A stretch of DNA of 37,241 nucleotides from Ruminococcaceae bacterium UBA1741. Lineage in GTDB: Bacteria; Bacillota; Clostridia; Oscillospirales; Acutalibacteraceae. The stretch lies in NCBI GenBank assembly GCA_002315685.1, contig DCHX01000010.1, positions 1 through 37,241 on the forward strand, in the 5' to 3' direction. A program made the translations under genes and the position numbers. The notes below the pieces were generated by a model. That model made no database searches. It had not been told where the DNA came from and saw nothing but the letters and a program-made list of their open reading frames with translations. Below, piece by piece: positions 6,687 through 15,508 of the stretch (its first letter is position 1; the number at the start of each line of letters is the position of its first letter).

Positions 6687-8159
6687 ATGGATTTTGATAA
6701 AGACAAACAAATTTTCGGCGATTTTGAAAAGAATATTGAGTTTTTTAAGAGGGTTTTTCAAAACGACGATATGCTTAGAATAAGAACGGTAAATTTAGGC
6801 GACACAAAAATAAGGGTGGCGTTCTTGTTCTTTGACGGTATGGTGGATTCGCAAAGCTTGGAGGATTCGCTTGTCAGGGCTTGTGTCAGAGCGGAGAGTG
6901 TGCCGAAAAGAGCCGACCTTGATTTTTTGCTTAAAAGGGTGTTATATTCGAGCGAAATTACAAAAACGAAAAATGTAAACGATATTTTATCGGCAATACT
7001 TAACGGCGACACCCTGCTTCTTTTTGAAAACAGCGAATTCGCCCTCACGGTTGACACAAAGGGTTGGGAAACGAGAAGCATTGACGAGCCGAGCGACGAG
7101 AGGGTTTTGCAAGGTCCGAGAGAGGGCTTTGACGAGTCGGCAATTCTAAATTTGGCACTTATAAGGCGAAAGCTTCAAACGAGCGATTTGTGCATTAAAT
7201 CGACAAAAATCGGGCGAAGAAGCAACACGGCGGTTTATATTTGTTATCTCGGAAAGCTTGCCGACACCAAAACGGTTGAGGAGCTTAAAAAGAGGCTTTC
7301 TAAAATTTGTATTGACGGCATTTTAGACAGCAACTATATCGCCGAAAACATTCGGGACCACAAGCTTTCGATTTTCAAAACAACCGGAACCACCGAGCGT
7401 CCCGACATTGTGGCATCAAAGCTTTTAGAGGGAAGAATTGCGGTTGTTGTTGACGGCACTCCCGTAGTTTTAACATTGCCCTATCTCTTTTGTGAAAACT
7501 TTCAGGCAGACGAGGATTATTACCTTAATTTTATAGTCGGAACTCTCGGCAGACTGTTAAGATACGCCTGTTTTTTCATAAGCATAAGCGTACCTTCTGT
7601 ATTTATCGCCCTTACGACCTTTCATATACAACTTCTCCCTACGGCGTTTATGCTTACCGTTTCGGAGCTTAGGAGCGGAGTGCCGTTCAGTTCGGTTGTA
7701 GAGTGTTTGGGACTTGCTTTCGTGTTCGAAATATTAAAAGAAACGGGACTTCGTACACCGCAGGGGTTAGGCTCGGCACTCAGTATAGTCGGCGGTCTTG
7801 TGGTGGGACAGGCGGCGGTAGAGGCAAGAATAATAAGCGCACCTATGTTAATTGCCGTATCGCTTTCGGGTGTTGCGGGACTTATGATACCCAAGCTTAA
7901 AGGCGCCGTTTTTTATTTAAGGATGATATTGATAATAGCGGCATCATTATGGGGGCTTTTCGGGTATATGACGGTAATGAGTATAGTCTTTTTATCGGCT
8001 TTCAGCATAAAATCCTTCGGGGTTGACTACACCCTAACCCTTAAAAATCCTATTTTTCAGCGCATAAAGGATACGACAATAAGGGCGCCGTGGGACAAAA
8101 TGTTTACCCGCCCCGATTTCAACAAAAACAAAATAAGAAGCAGGAAAATTGATGATTAA
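6687..8159 (+). CDS. GerA-family spore germination receptor, A subunit
   Basis: At about 490 residues this matches the GerAA/GerKA subunit of the inner-membrane germinant receptor. A long soluble N-terminal half (to about residue 280, including LGDTKIRVAFLFFDGMVD and the SNYIAENIRDHKLSIFKTTG segment) is followed by a membrane half with several helices (FISISVPSVFIALTTFHIQL; GLRTPQGLGSALSIVGGLVV) and a basic tail. The GLRTPQGLGSALSIVGGLVVGQAAV block is characteristic of the family. The ATG at 6687 with GGGTG six bases before it is preferred to the GTG at 6678, which lacks a site. The gene overlaps the C-subunit gene by 8 bp. Expression in the forespore is expected from the family; I found no convincing sporulation promoter. 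Confidence 0.93.
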   Translation: MDFDKDKQIFGDFEKNIEFFKRVFQNDDMLRIRTVNLGDTKIRVAFLFFDGMVDSQSLEDSLVRACVRAESVPKRADLDFLLKRVLYSSEITKTKNVNDILSAILNGDTLLLFENSEFALTVDTKGWETRSIDEPSDERVLQGPREGFDESAILNLALIRRKLQTSDLCIKSTKIGRRSNTAVYICYLGKLADTKTVEELKKRLSKICIDGILDSNYIAENIRDHKLSIFKTTGTTERPDIVASKLLEGRIAVVVDGTPVVLTLPYLFCENFQADEDYYLNFIVGTLGRLLRYACFFISISVPSVFIALTTFHIQLLPTAFMLTVSELRSGVPFSSVVECLGLAFVFEILKETGLRTPQGLGSALSIVGGLVVGQAAVEARIISAPMLIAVSLSGVAGLMIPKLKGAVFYLRMILIIAASLWGLFGYMTVMSIVFLSAFSIKSFGVDYTLTLKNPIFQRIKDTTIRAPWDKMFTRPDFNKNKIRSRKIDD

Positions 8160-9060
8160 AAAAACAGTTTCGATAATAATGTGTTTAGTCCTTATATCGC
8201 TTCTTTGCGGATGTGGCGGATATAGGGAAATAGACAGCTGTTACATTGTAACCGCACTCGGCTTTGACGGAGGAAAAAAGCTTAAAATAACGGTTGAGGT
8301 AGTATCTGCGGGAGGAAGTGAGCGAAGCAACGAGCCGTTTTCGGAGGTGTTTGAGGAAAAGGGCAACACGCCCGAGGAGGCACTGTTTTTGCTTAACAGT
8401 AAAATATCAAAAAAACTGATGTTTGACCACGCAACCGCAATAGTTTTAGGCGATGACTTAACAAAACAACAGGTTGAGGATATTTTGGATTACGGCAAGA
8501 AACAGGTCGAGCTGAATTTTGCGATTTATATGCTTTATTCGGAAAACGCAAGAGAAATATTCAAAAAAGCCGACCCGATTTCACTTGCCTGCGGTTATGA
8601 TATAGCCGGAATAATAAAGGAAATCAGAATTTCGAGCGGAATTGATTACAGTAACCGCTTTTACGAAATGTACACCTCGTTTAAGAAACAGGAAAAATAC
8701 GGGTTGCCGAATGTAAAGGTTGAGGACGAAAAGGTTGTTGTCGAGGGGCAGGCGGTTTTCTATAAGGACGGCAAAAAAACAATGCTTTCAAACGAGGAAA
8801 GTCTTATTTATTCAATCCTCGCAAATCAAAATACGGGCGGTTCGGTTTGTATCGGCAGAGAAAAAGCCGAGCTTGACGAGTCAAGAACAAAATATCTCAA
8901 AAAAAGCGGAAAATATGATGTTTTGCTTTTCACAAAAGAAAAAAACGATGGGTTTGTAAAAGCATTTAAGAAGCAGGGGGAAAAGCTTCTTAAAAAACAC
9001 GGAAAAGCTTTGGGCTTTGAGGGCGAAAAAATAAATGCAAAGCAAAAGGGAGGAATATAA
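8152..9060 (+). CDS. Ger(x)C-family germination lipoprotein, short form
   Basis: The N-terminus is a lipoprotein signal (VSIIMCLVLISLLCGCGGYR; the second Cys of LLCGC is the likely lipidated residue). It is followed by the family start YREIDSCYIVTALGFDGGKK and the NSKISKKLMFDHATAIVLG block of the GerC N-terminal domain. With 302 residues it is shorter than the usual 360-400: the region after about residue 230 is brief and highly charged (KKQGEKLLKKHGKALG), so most of the C-terminal GerC domain seems absent. The frame is intact and abuts the next start codon, so this looks like a native short form rather than a sequencing break. ATG 8152 is preferred to TTG 8149. Confidence 0.88.
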   Translation: MIKKTVSIIMCLVLISLLCGCGGYREIDSCYIVTALGFDGGKKLKITVEVVSAGGSERSNEPFSEVFEEKGNTPEEALFLLNSKISKKLMFDHATAIVLGDDLTKQQVEDILDYGKKQVELNFAIYMLYSENAREIFKKADPISLACGYDIAGIIKEIRISSGIDYSNRFYEMYTSFKKQEKYGLPNVKVEDEKVVVEGQAVFYKDGKKTMLSNEESLIYSILANQNTGGSVCIGREKAELDESRTKYLKKSGKYDVLLFTKEKNDGFVKAFKKQGEKLLKKHGKALGFEGEKINAKQKGGI

Positions 9061-9981
9061 ATGGGAAAAGAGTATTCTTTTCATAGGATAACATCGGCAT
9101 CACTCTTTTTGTTCGGCGATATAGCACTTTATATTCCGCTTAAAAACGCAAAGGACGGCAATTTTTCGGCACTTTTACTTGCTATGGCGGTAGGAACGGC
9201 GCTTTATTTTTTGTGGTATTTTTTAACAGATAAAATAATCACAAAGCTCAAAACAAAATATATAAAAACGGCGTTGTCGGTTTTAATAATTCTTACAAGC
9301 CTTGCAATTTGCACTATTAGCATAAGAAATTTAGGCGAATATATGTCTGCGGCGGTTTTAATTAAAAACACAAAGTTCGAAATATACTGCGTTTTCACGG
9401 TTGTTGCGGTTTTGATTTCGCTTTCTCCCGATACCGCCCTTGCAAAATACTCTTTTGTAACATTCTTTATTTGTATAATTTCGATTTTGATTTTGTTTTT
9501 GTCCTCTTTTGATAATTTCAGAAAGATAAACTCCGAAACGCTTTTTGTCGGAAAGGTATCTTCAATAGCGGTTCAAGCCCTTCATTATTTAGTACGGGCA
9601 TTTTTGTTTCCTCTTGTTTTTGCGGTCTTTTCCCGACTTTGCTTTAAGGATAAAAGGGTAAAAAACGATTTTTCGGGGCTTGTTATCGGCTCTGTAATGA
9701 TAATAATTTGTTATTTAAGCTCGGTGCTTACCTTTTCGCTTTACGGAGCCTCGAAAATGGACTTTGCATATCCTATGAGCATTAGTGTTGTAACAACCGG
9801 CAACCTTTTAACCCGAATGGACGGCTTTGCCTACTTTATTTTCTTCTTTTCAAATATCGTAAAGGTTGCGGTATGCACCCACACCGCACGGATTTTGCTT
9901 AAAAAAATGAATATCGGAAAAGAAAAAGCCGTAATATCCTGCCTTGTTATTCTTTCTTCGGCTGTCGCATATATTATTTGA
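9061..9981 (+). CDS. GerA-family spore germination receptor, B subunit (permease-like)
   Basis: This 306-residue protein has about eight to nine hydrophobic helices throughout (for example TALSVLIILTSLAICTISI, FVTFFICIISILILFLSSF and GLVIGSVMIIICYLSSVLTF) and the N-terminal FHRITSASLFLFGDIALYIP of the GerB/amino-acid-permease-like family. Family members are usually about 360 residues, so this one probably lacks a helix pair or the C-terminal tail. It starts at the base after the C-subunit stop, with AAGGGAGG eight bases upstream. Gene order A-C-B is a known arrangement in gerA-type operons. It should bind the germinant together with the A and C subunits. Confidence 0.88.
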   Translation: MGKEYSFHRITSASLFLFGDIALYIPLKNAKDGNFSALLLAMAVGTALYFLWYFLTDKIITKLKTKYIKTALSVLIILTSLAICTISIRNLGEYMSAAVLIKNTKFEIYCVFTVVAVLISLSPDTALAKYSFVTFFICIISILILFLSSFDNFRKINSETLFVGKVSSIAVQALHYLVRAFLFPLVFAVFSRLCFKDKRVKNDFSGLVIGSVMIIICYLSSVLTFSLYGASKMDFAYPMSISVVTTGNLLTRMDGFAYFIFFFSNIVKVAVCTHTARILLKKMNIGKEKAVISCLVILSSAVAYII

Positions 9982-10029
9982 CATTTATTACAAACTCTTT
10001 TCATATCCTCTTATTAAGGGGGATGCATT

Positions 10030-11244
10030 ATGAAAATTTTTAAGGTTGTATCGCTAATACTTTGCATAAGCTTGATTTTTTGTGTAGGCGTGTCGGCAAA
10101 AACCGTTTCGAGCGAATCGGATATATCCGATATTGACGAGCCGATTGTTACCACGGGCGCAAATTTGGTAATCGGTGCAAATTTAGAGATAAATGCAAAA
10201 AGCGCAATTCTTATTGAGGCAAACAGTAAGGAAATTCTATACGAGCAAAACTCGGGGGAAATAGTTTCTCCCGCCTCTATTACAAAGATTATGTCGCTTA
10301 TTTTGTTTATGGAGGCAATCGAAAAAAAGCAAATTACCGAAAAAGAAATTGTAACCGCAAGTGAAACCGCCTCTAAAATGGGAGGCTCACAAATTTGGCT
10401 TAAAGAGGGAGAAAATATGACGGTAGGCGACCTCCTTAAAGCCGTAACGGTAGCCTCGGCAAACGATGCTACGGTGGCACTTGCCGAAAAAATTGCGGGT
10501 AGCGAGTCGGCGTTTGTGTCGCTTATGGAGAAAAAAGCAAAGGAATTGGGTATGAAAGACACCGTCTTTAAGAACTGTACCGGGCTTGACGAGGACGGGC
10601 ACACCACAACCGCTTATGATGTGGCGATTATGTCGAGTGAGCTTATAAAGCACCCGCTTATTAAAAAATACACAACTATATGGATGGACAGTTTAAGAGA
10701 CGGCGAAAGTGAGCTTGTGAACACGAATAAGCTTGTAAGATTTTACGAGGGAACGACGGGACTTAAAACCGGCACCACCTCAAAAGCGGGTTGTTGCCTC
10801 AGTGCCACTTGTGAGCGGAACGGCACCGAGCTTGTTGCGGTTGTTATGGGAGCGGTAAATTCAAAGGAACGCTTTTCGGCGGCTAAAAAAATGCTCGACT
10901 TCGGATTTTCCAACTTTTCATACGAAACAATAAAGCCTACCCAAAACGAGTCGGAATTTACAACTTCGGTTAATGACGGGGTAAAAAAATCGGTTAAGGG
11001 AGAAATAAAAGAGGATTTACGGCTTTTAATGAAGAAAACCGAGATAAATAATACAACCCAAACGGTAAATTTGAAAAGTTTTGTAAACGCACCTGTTAAA
11101 AAAGGGGATGTTATCGGAAGTGTCGATGTGTATTTAGGCAAGGAACAGATAGGAAAAATGGATATTACGGCAAAAGAGAGTGTTGAAAAGATTAAATATT
11201 CCGTCACGCTTTCGTGGATTATCAAAGGCCTTTTTGAAATTTAA
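10030..11244 (+). CDS. D-alanyl-D-alanine carboxypeptidase (DacF/PBP5-type)
   Basis: This 404-residue class-C low-molecular-weight penicillin-binding protein trims the terminal D-Ala from peptidoglycan stem peptides. The three active-site motifs are present: Ser83-Ile-Thr-Lys86 (SxxK), Ser143-Ala-Asn145 (SxN) and Lys246-Thr-Gly248 (KTG, in GLKTGTTSKAG). A signal peptide covers residues 1-23 (VVSLILCISLIFCVGVSA). The C-terminal PBP5-type beta domain ends in an amphipathic, probably membrane-anchoring stretch (TLSWIIKGLFEI). It lies 48 bp after the germination permease with no terminator between, suggesting co-expression and a sporulation (DacF-like) role. A vegetative DacA-type role is not excluded. 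Confidence 0.93.
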   Translation: MKIFKVVSLILCISLIFCVGVSAKTVSSESDISDIDEPIVTTGANLVIGANLEINAKSAILIEANSKEILYEQNSGEIVSPASITKIMSLILFMEAIEKKQITEKEIVTASETASKMGGSQIWLKEGENMTVGDLLKAVTVASANDATVALAEKIAGSESAFVSLMEKKAKELGMKDTVFKNCTGLDEDGHTTTAYDVAIMSSELIKHPLIKKYTTIWMDSLRDGESELVNTNKLVRFYEGTTGLKTGTTSKAGCCLSATCERNGTELVAVVMGAVNSKERFSAAKKMLDFGFSNFSYETIKPTQNESEFTTSVNDGVKKSVKGEIKEDLRLLMKKTEINNTTQTVNLKSFVNAPVKKGDVIGSVDVYLGKEQIGKMDITAKESVEKIKYSVTLSWIIKGLFEI

Positions 11245-11275
11245 GTAAACTTTTTGTAAATAAATCTTTTTATAC

Positions 11276-11304
11276 TTGAAAAGCGAGAGAAAATATTGTA
11301 GAAT
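11276..11304 (+). promoter_or_regulatory. Promoter of pgi
   Basis: TTGAAA (11276-11281) and TAGAAT (11299-11304) are 17 bases apart. The start site would be near 11311, which supports translation from the ATG at 11356 rather than the one at 11326. Confidence 0.7.
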
Positions 11305-11355
11305 GAATATAAGAAATAACAAAATATGGTTTTGAAAAAGGAAGTTTTAGGCAAA

Positions 11356-12696
11356 ATGGGACTTAGGTTTAACAGCAATTATGCAAAAGATTTTATTAGA
11401 GAAAACGATATTAAGGGCCTTGAAGCGCAAGTATCTGCCGCTCATAACCTTATTGAAACAAAGTCGGGACTCGGAAACGACTTTTTAGGATGGGTAGAGC
11501 TTCCCGAAAATTACGATAAGCAGGAGTTTGCAAGAATTAAAAAGGCTGCCGACAAAATCAGAAGCGACAGCGATATTCTTATTGTTATCGGTATCGGCGG
11601 TTCCTATTTAGGTGCCCGTGCCGCTATCGAATTTTTGAAGGGACAGTATTATAATCAGTTAAGAGGCAACGCTCCGGAAATTTATTTTGCCGGAAACAGT
11701 ATTAGCGGTGCTAATTTGTCCGACCTTATAAAAATGTGCGAAAACAAGCGTGTTTCGGTTAATATTATTTCAAAATCGGGTACTACTACCGAGCCTGCCG
11801 TTGCGTTTAGAGTGTTTAGAAAGTTACTTGAAGAACGCTATGGCGAAAAAGAGGCAGCAAGCCGTATTTACTGCACTACCGATAAGGCAAGAGGTACCCT
11901 TAAACAGTTGGCTGACGAAAAGGGTTACGAATGTTTTGTGATTCCCGATGATGTCGGCGGTAGATTTTCGGTTTTGACCGCTGTCGGCTTGTTACCTATT
12001 GCCGCTGCGGGTGCCGATATTGACAAGCTTATGAAAGGCGCTGCCGATGCGCAAAAGGATTATAGCGAAAAGGATATGTATAAAAACCCCTGCTATACCT
12101 ATGCCGCAATAAGAAATGCGTTTTACCGAAAGGGTAAATCTATTGAGCTTTTAGTATCATACGAGCCGAGATTTACTATGATGTCCGAGTGGTTCAAACA
12201 ACTTTTCGGCGAGAGTGAGGGCAAGGATAATAAGGGACTTTTCCCTGCAAGCGTTACATTCTCTACCGATTTGCACTCTATGGGACAGTTTGTTCAAGAC
12301 GGTAGCCGTCTTATGTTTGAAACTATTGTAAACATTAAGGACAACGGCGACGATGTTGTAATCGAAACCGAAGAAACTAACGGCGACGGACTTAATTTCC
12401 TTGCAGGAAAAACTATGTCCTTCGTAAACGAAAAAGCTTTTGAGGGAACCGTTTTGGCGCATACCGACGGCAATGTTCCCAACCTTGTAATTGAACTTGA
12501 CAAGGCTGACGAGGAAAATTTAGGTCGCCTTATTTACTTCTTTGAAAAGGCTTGTGCGATTTCGGGCTATATGCTCGGCGTAAATCCGTTTGACCAACCG
12601 GGTGTTGAAAGCTACAAAAAGAATATGTTTGCGCTTTTAGGTAAGCCCGGATATGAAGACCAAAAGGCATCTTTGGAAGCCCGTCTCGGCAAATAA
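11356..12696 (+). CDS. pgi: Glucose-6-phosphate isomerase
   Basis: This 446-residue enzyme interconverts glucose 6-phosphate and fructose 6-phosphate. Motifs: the sugar-phosphate-binding VIGIGGSYLGARAA near residue 76, SKSGTTTEPA, signature one DDVGGRFSV near 197, the catalytic-Glu region GQFVQDGSRLMFET, and signature two FDQPGVESYK near 411. Length and the N-terminal MGLRFNSNYAKDF match the Bacillus/Clostridia type. An ATG at 11326 is in frame but has no ribosome site and would leave a leader of only about 15 bases; the ATG at 11356 has an AAGGAAG about eleven bases upstream. The gene has its own promoter and appears vegetatively expressed. Confidence 0.96.
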   Translation: MGLRFNSNYAKDFIRENDIKGLEAQVSAAHNLIETKSGLGNDFLGWVELPENYDKQEFARIKKAADKIRSDSDILIVIGIGGSYLGARAAIEFLKGQYYNQLRGNAPEIYFAGNSISGANLSDLIKMCENKRVSVNIISKSGTTTEPAVAFRVFRKLLEERYGEKEAASRIYCTTDKARGTLKQLADEKGYECFVIPDDVGGRFSVLTAVGLLPIAAAGADIDKLMKGAADAQKDYSEKDMYKNPCYTYAAIRNAFYRKGKSIELLVSYEPRFTMMSEWFKQLFGESEGKDNKGLFPASVTFSTDLHSMGQFVQDGSRLMFETIVNIKDNGDDVVIETEETNGDGLNFLAGKTMSFVNEKAFEGTVLAHTDGNVPNLVIELDKADEENLGRLIYFFEKACAISGYMLGVNPFDQPGVESYKKNMFALLGKPGYEDQKASLEARLGK

Positions 12697-12703
12697 TTTC
12701 GTA

Positions 12704-12728
12704 AATAACCGCTTTAATCGGCGGTATT
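12704..12728 (+). other. Stem-loop between pgi and the P-loop gene
   Basis: AATAACCGC (12704-12712) pairs with GCGGTATT (12721-12728) with one bulged base and a loop of about 8 bases. There is no T run after it, so it is not a classical terminator. It may be a processing or stability element, or chance. Confidence 0.3.
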
Positions 12729-12749
12729 AAACATAAAGGAGCAATAATT

Positions 12750-13157
12750 ATGATTAAAATTATTACCGGCAAAAAAGGTTCAGGAAAAACCAAAAAATTA
12801 GTGGAAATGGTTAACGAAGCCGCAAACACAAGCCTCGGCAATGTTGTTTGCATTGAAAAGGGCGATGTATTGACCTTCTCCGTTACACATAAGGCTCGCC
12901 TTATTGATTCTTGCGATTTCGGTATTTCCGGCTACGGCGAATATTACGGAATGCTTGCAGGTATCAAGTCGGGCAACAATGATGTTACACATATTTTCGG
13001 TGATGCTACACTTCGTATCGGCTCTCGCAACTATGATGAGCTTACGGCATTTTTGGAAAGAGTTGCAAAGATAGATGATGTTGAGTTTGTATTCACTATT
13101 TCCTGCGATGACGACGAGCTTCCCGCAAAGGTTTTCGAGCTTGCTCAAAAGTGTTAA
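12750..13157 (+). CDS. Small P-loop protein of unknown function (135 aa)
   Basis: The N-terminus MIKIITGKKGSGKTKKL is a clear Walker A motif (GKKGSGKT, residues 7-14). Near the end, EFVFTISCDDDELP is a hydrophobic strand followed by acidic residues, a plausible Walker B. At 135 residues it is little more than a nucleotide-binding core with no other recognised domain, membrane segment or signal. A good AAGGAG site precedes the ATG. It lies 53 bp after pgi without a terminator and before a strong one, so it is probably co-transcribed with pgi. Homologues in Clostridia tend to carry vague labels such as ATP-binding protein; I cannot name a function. Confidence 0.85.
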   Translation: MIKIITGKKGSGKTKKLVEMVNEAANTSLGNVVCIEKGDVLTFSVTHKARLIDSCDFGISGYGEYYGMLAGIKSGNNDVTHIFGDATLRIGSRNYDELTAFLERVAKIDDVEFVFTISCDDDELPAKVFELAQKC

Positions 13158-13201
13158 TTTGATTTTAACACGACAATATAATACTTAATAAAATTACAAA
13201 C

Positions 13202-13254
13202 AGCCGTGTGCTTTTTCGGAAGACTTTCCTTGAAAACACACGGCTTTGTTTTTA
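13202..13254. terminator. Bidirectional intrinsic terminator between converging operons
   Basis: AGCCGTGTG (13202-13210) pairs with CACACGGCT (13237-13245). The inner TTTTC/GAAAA arms can extend the stem. It is followed by TTGTTTTTAG on the plus strand; the minus strand has an AT-rich tail. It separates the pgi transcript from the converging glutamine synthetase gene. Confidence 0.85.
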
Positions 13255-13267
13255 GCTTTGGCTATTA

Positions 13268-15364
13268 TTAAATTTTGAAAAGCAGGTCTCCGTAGGTCGG
13301 GTAAGGCCAATCCTCTCTTGCCACCAATGTTTCGGCGGTATCGGTTACTTTCCTTATTTCCTCCATAAGAGTTAAAACATTTTCCTTATACTTATTTGCT
13401 CTCTCTAACGGCTCGGCAGTATGTTTAGCATCAGCCGATTTTTCGTCAAGCTCGGACACAAAAGAATAAATTTTCTCGTTGCACTCCGAAAGTCTTTCAA
13501 CTAAATCCTTTTCATAACGGCAAAGCTTCGAGGGTAAAATTCTTTGCTTTTCATCAGCCGTTCTGCAAAGGCGGAAAATAGTTTTACTGATAGCGGGCAT
13601 AATATCACGCCTTACCATTTCGCTTAAAGTCAGTGCCTCGATATGTATTACCTTTGCATAATTTTCAAGCGAAATATCGGCACGGCAACGAAGCTCGGTT
13701 TGGTTAAACACCTTATGTCTTTCAAACATTTCGACATTTTTGCCATCACAAAGCATAGGAATAGCATCGGGTGTGCTTTTAAGGTTTAACAAGCCTCTTT
13801 TCTTTGCTTCCTCCTGCCATTCGTCAGAATATCCGTCGCCGTTAAATATAATTCTCTTATGCTCACGCACCGACTCACGAATAATAGCAGTAACCTCTTC
13901 CTCAAAGTTGCCGGCATTTTCAAGTCTGTCGGCAAATTCGCAAAAAACATCCGCCATCATAGTATTCATCATAACATTTGTATCGGATATAGATGACGCC
14001 GAGCCCAACATTCTGAACTCGAACTTGTTACCCGTAAAAGCAAAAGGCGAAGTCCTGTTTCTATCGGTGTTGTCCCTTTTTATGTACGGAATAGCCTCCG
14101 CACCGATACTCATTTTAATTTTGTGGCGGTCGTCGTGGTGAACACCGTTTTCGACAGCCTCTAAAATATCTGTTAATTCCTCGCCTAAATACATAGAAAT
14201 AATGGCAGGTGGTGCTTCGGCACCGCCTAATCTATGGTCGTTACCTGCGGTAGCGGAGGAAATGCGAAGTAAATCCTGATGGGTATCAACCGCTTTTACA
14301 ACACCCGCAAGGCAAAGCAGAAAAAGCTTATTGTCGCTTGGATTTTTGCCGGGATTTAACAGGTTTACACCCGTGTTTGTAGCAAGCGACCAGTTGTTAT
14401 GCTTACCGCTTCCGTTTACACCCTTAAACGGTTTTTCGTGCAAAAGGCAAACAAGTCCGTGCTTGTCGGCGATTTTTTTCATAAGCTCCATTGTTAGCTG
14501 ATTATGGTCGGCGGCAATATTTGTTGTTGTAAAAATAGGCGCTAATTCGTGCTGTGCGGGGGCAGCCTCGTTATGCTCGGTTTTAGCAAGTACACCAAGC
14601 CGCCAAAGCTCATCGTCAAGCTCTTTCATAAACGCGGCAACACGGGGTTTAATTACGCCGAAATAATGGTCGTGCATTTCCTGTCCCTTCGGAGGTACGG
14701 CACCCATCAAGGTTCTTCCGCAATAAACAAGGTCGGGGCGCTTATTAAGAAGCTCTTTATCCACTAAAAAATATTCCTGTTCGGGACCTGCCGTTGTCAA
14801 GACACTTGTAACGTCATCCATACCGAAAAGCTTTACGATACGAAGGGCTTGTTTACCAACCGCCTGCATGCTGCGAAGAAGCGGTGTCTTTTGGTCAAGC
14901 GCCTCACCTCCGTAAGAGCAAAAGGCAGTAGGAATACAAAGTGTATTATCCTTAACAAAGGCAAACGAGCTTGGGTCCCAAGCGGTATATCCTCTTGCCT
15001 CAAATGTGGCACGAAGTCCGCCCGAGGGAAACGAAGACGCATCCGGCTCACCCTTAATAAGCTCTTTTCCCGAAAAATCCATAATAATATGTCCGTCTCC
15101 GGTAGGTGCTATAAAACTATCGTGTTTTTCGGCGGTAATTCCGGTCATAGGTTGAAACCAATGTGTAAAATGAGTAGCGCCCTTTTCGATAGCCCACTCT
15201 TTCATAGCAAGTGCAACCGTACCCGCAATATCGTTGTCAATAGACTTGCCCGAAACGGCGGCATCCTTTAATAACTCATAGGTTTCTTTCGGCAAACGCT
15301 CTTTCATAACCGAGTCATTAAAAACATTATCGCCGAATATTTCGTTTATTTTTGTGTTGCCCAA
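13268..15364 (-). CDS. glnN: Glutamine synthetase type III
   Basis: At 698 residues this is the large GSIII class, which makes glutamine from glutamate and ammonia with ATP. Recognised blocks are GPEQEYFLVD, NEAAPAQHELAPIF, HEKPFKGVNGSGKHNNWS, GNDHRLGGAEAPPAI and FTGNKFEFRMLGSA, covering the metal, glutamate and ATP sites. The frame is open to an ATG at 15403, but that codon overlaps the -10 box. The TTG at 15364 with GGAGG seven bases upstream gives the family length and N-terminus (GNTKINEIFGDNVFND). It has its own promoter and is followed by a terminator, so it is monocistronic. I saw no clear GlnR-type operator. Confidence 0.97.
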   Translation of the reverse strand: MGNTKINEIFGDNVFNDSVMKERLPKETYELLKDAAVSGKSIDNDIAGTVALAMKEWAIEKGATHFTHWFQPMTGITAEKHDSFIAPTGDGHIIMDFSGKELIKGEPDASSFPSGGLRATFEARGYTAWDPSSFAFVKDNTLCIPTAFCSYGGEALDQKTPLLRSMQAVGKQALRIVKLFGMDDVTSVLTTAGPEQEYFLVDKELLNKRPDLVYCGRTLMGAVPPKGQEMHDHYFGVIKPRVAAFMKELDDELWRLGVLAKTEHNEAAPAQHELAPIFTTTNIAADHNQLTMELMKKIADKHGLVCLLHEKPFKGVNGSGKHNNWSLATNTGVNLLNPGKNPSDNKLFLLCLAGVVKAVDTHQDLLRISSATAGNDHRLGGAEAPPAIISMYLGEELTDILEAVENGVHHDDRHKIKMSIGAEAIPYIKRDNTDRNRTSPFAFTGNKFEFRMLGSASSISDTNVMMNTMMADVFCEFADRLENAGNFEEEVTAIIRESVREHKRIIFNGDGYSDEWQEEAKKRGLLNLKSTPDAIPMLCDGKNVEMFERHKVFNQTELRCRADISLENYAKVIHIEALTLSEMVRRDIMPAISKTIFRLCRTADEKQRILPSKLCRYEKDLVERLSECNEKIYSFVSELDEKSADAKHTAEPLERANKYKENVLTLMEEIRKVTDTAETLVAREDWPYPTYGDLLFKI

Positions 15365-15394
15365 AATTATTCCTCCGAAAACAATATAATAAAT

Positions 15395-15422
15395 ATTATA
15401 CAACTATATTTTTCTATGTCAA
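15395..15422 (-). promoter_or_regulatory. Promoter of glnN
   Basis: On the minus strand a consensus TTGACA (15422-15417) and TATAAT (15400-15395) are 16 bases apart. The start site near 15388 leaves a leader of about 24 bases to the TTG start. Confidence 0.82.
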
Positions 15423-15445
15423 CGGATTACGATAATTCCATATTC

Positions 15446-15470
15446 ACAAAACATTATTAAGCGGTTTTGT
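15446..15470. repeat. Inverted repeat upstream of the glnN promoter
   Basis: ACAAAAC (15446-15452) and GTTTTGT (15464-15470) are perfect inverted copies around an 11-base spacer, about 25 bp upstream of the glnN -35 box and about 40 bp after the neighbouring gene's stop. It could be a weak terminator for that gene (no proper T run) or a regulator site for glnN. Confidence 0.35.
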
Positions 15471-15508
15471 TAAAATAATAAACTTCTCGGCTTTCAAACT
15501 TAATAATA

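Noticed and set aside
9975..10012. Possible promoter (TTGACA then CATATC) before the carboxypeptidase gene
   Set aside because: The -35 is perfect but no acceptable -10 lies 16-18 bases downstream, so read-through from the gerA-type genes is equally likely.
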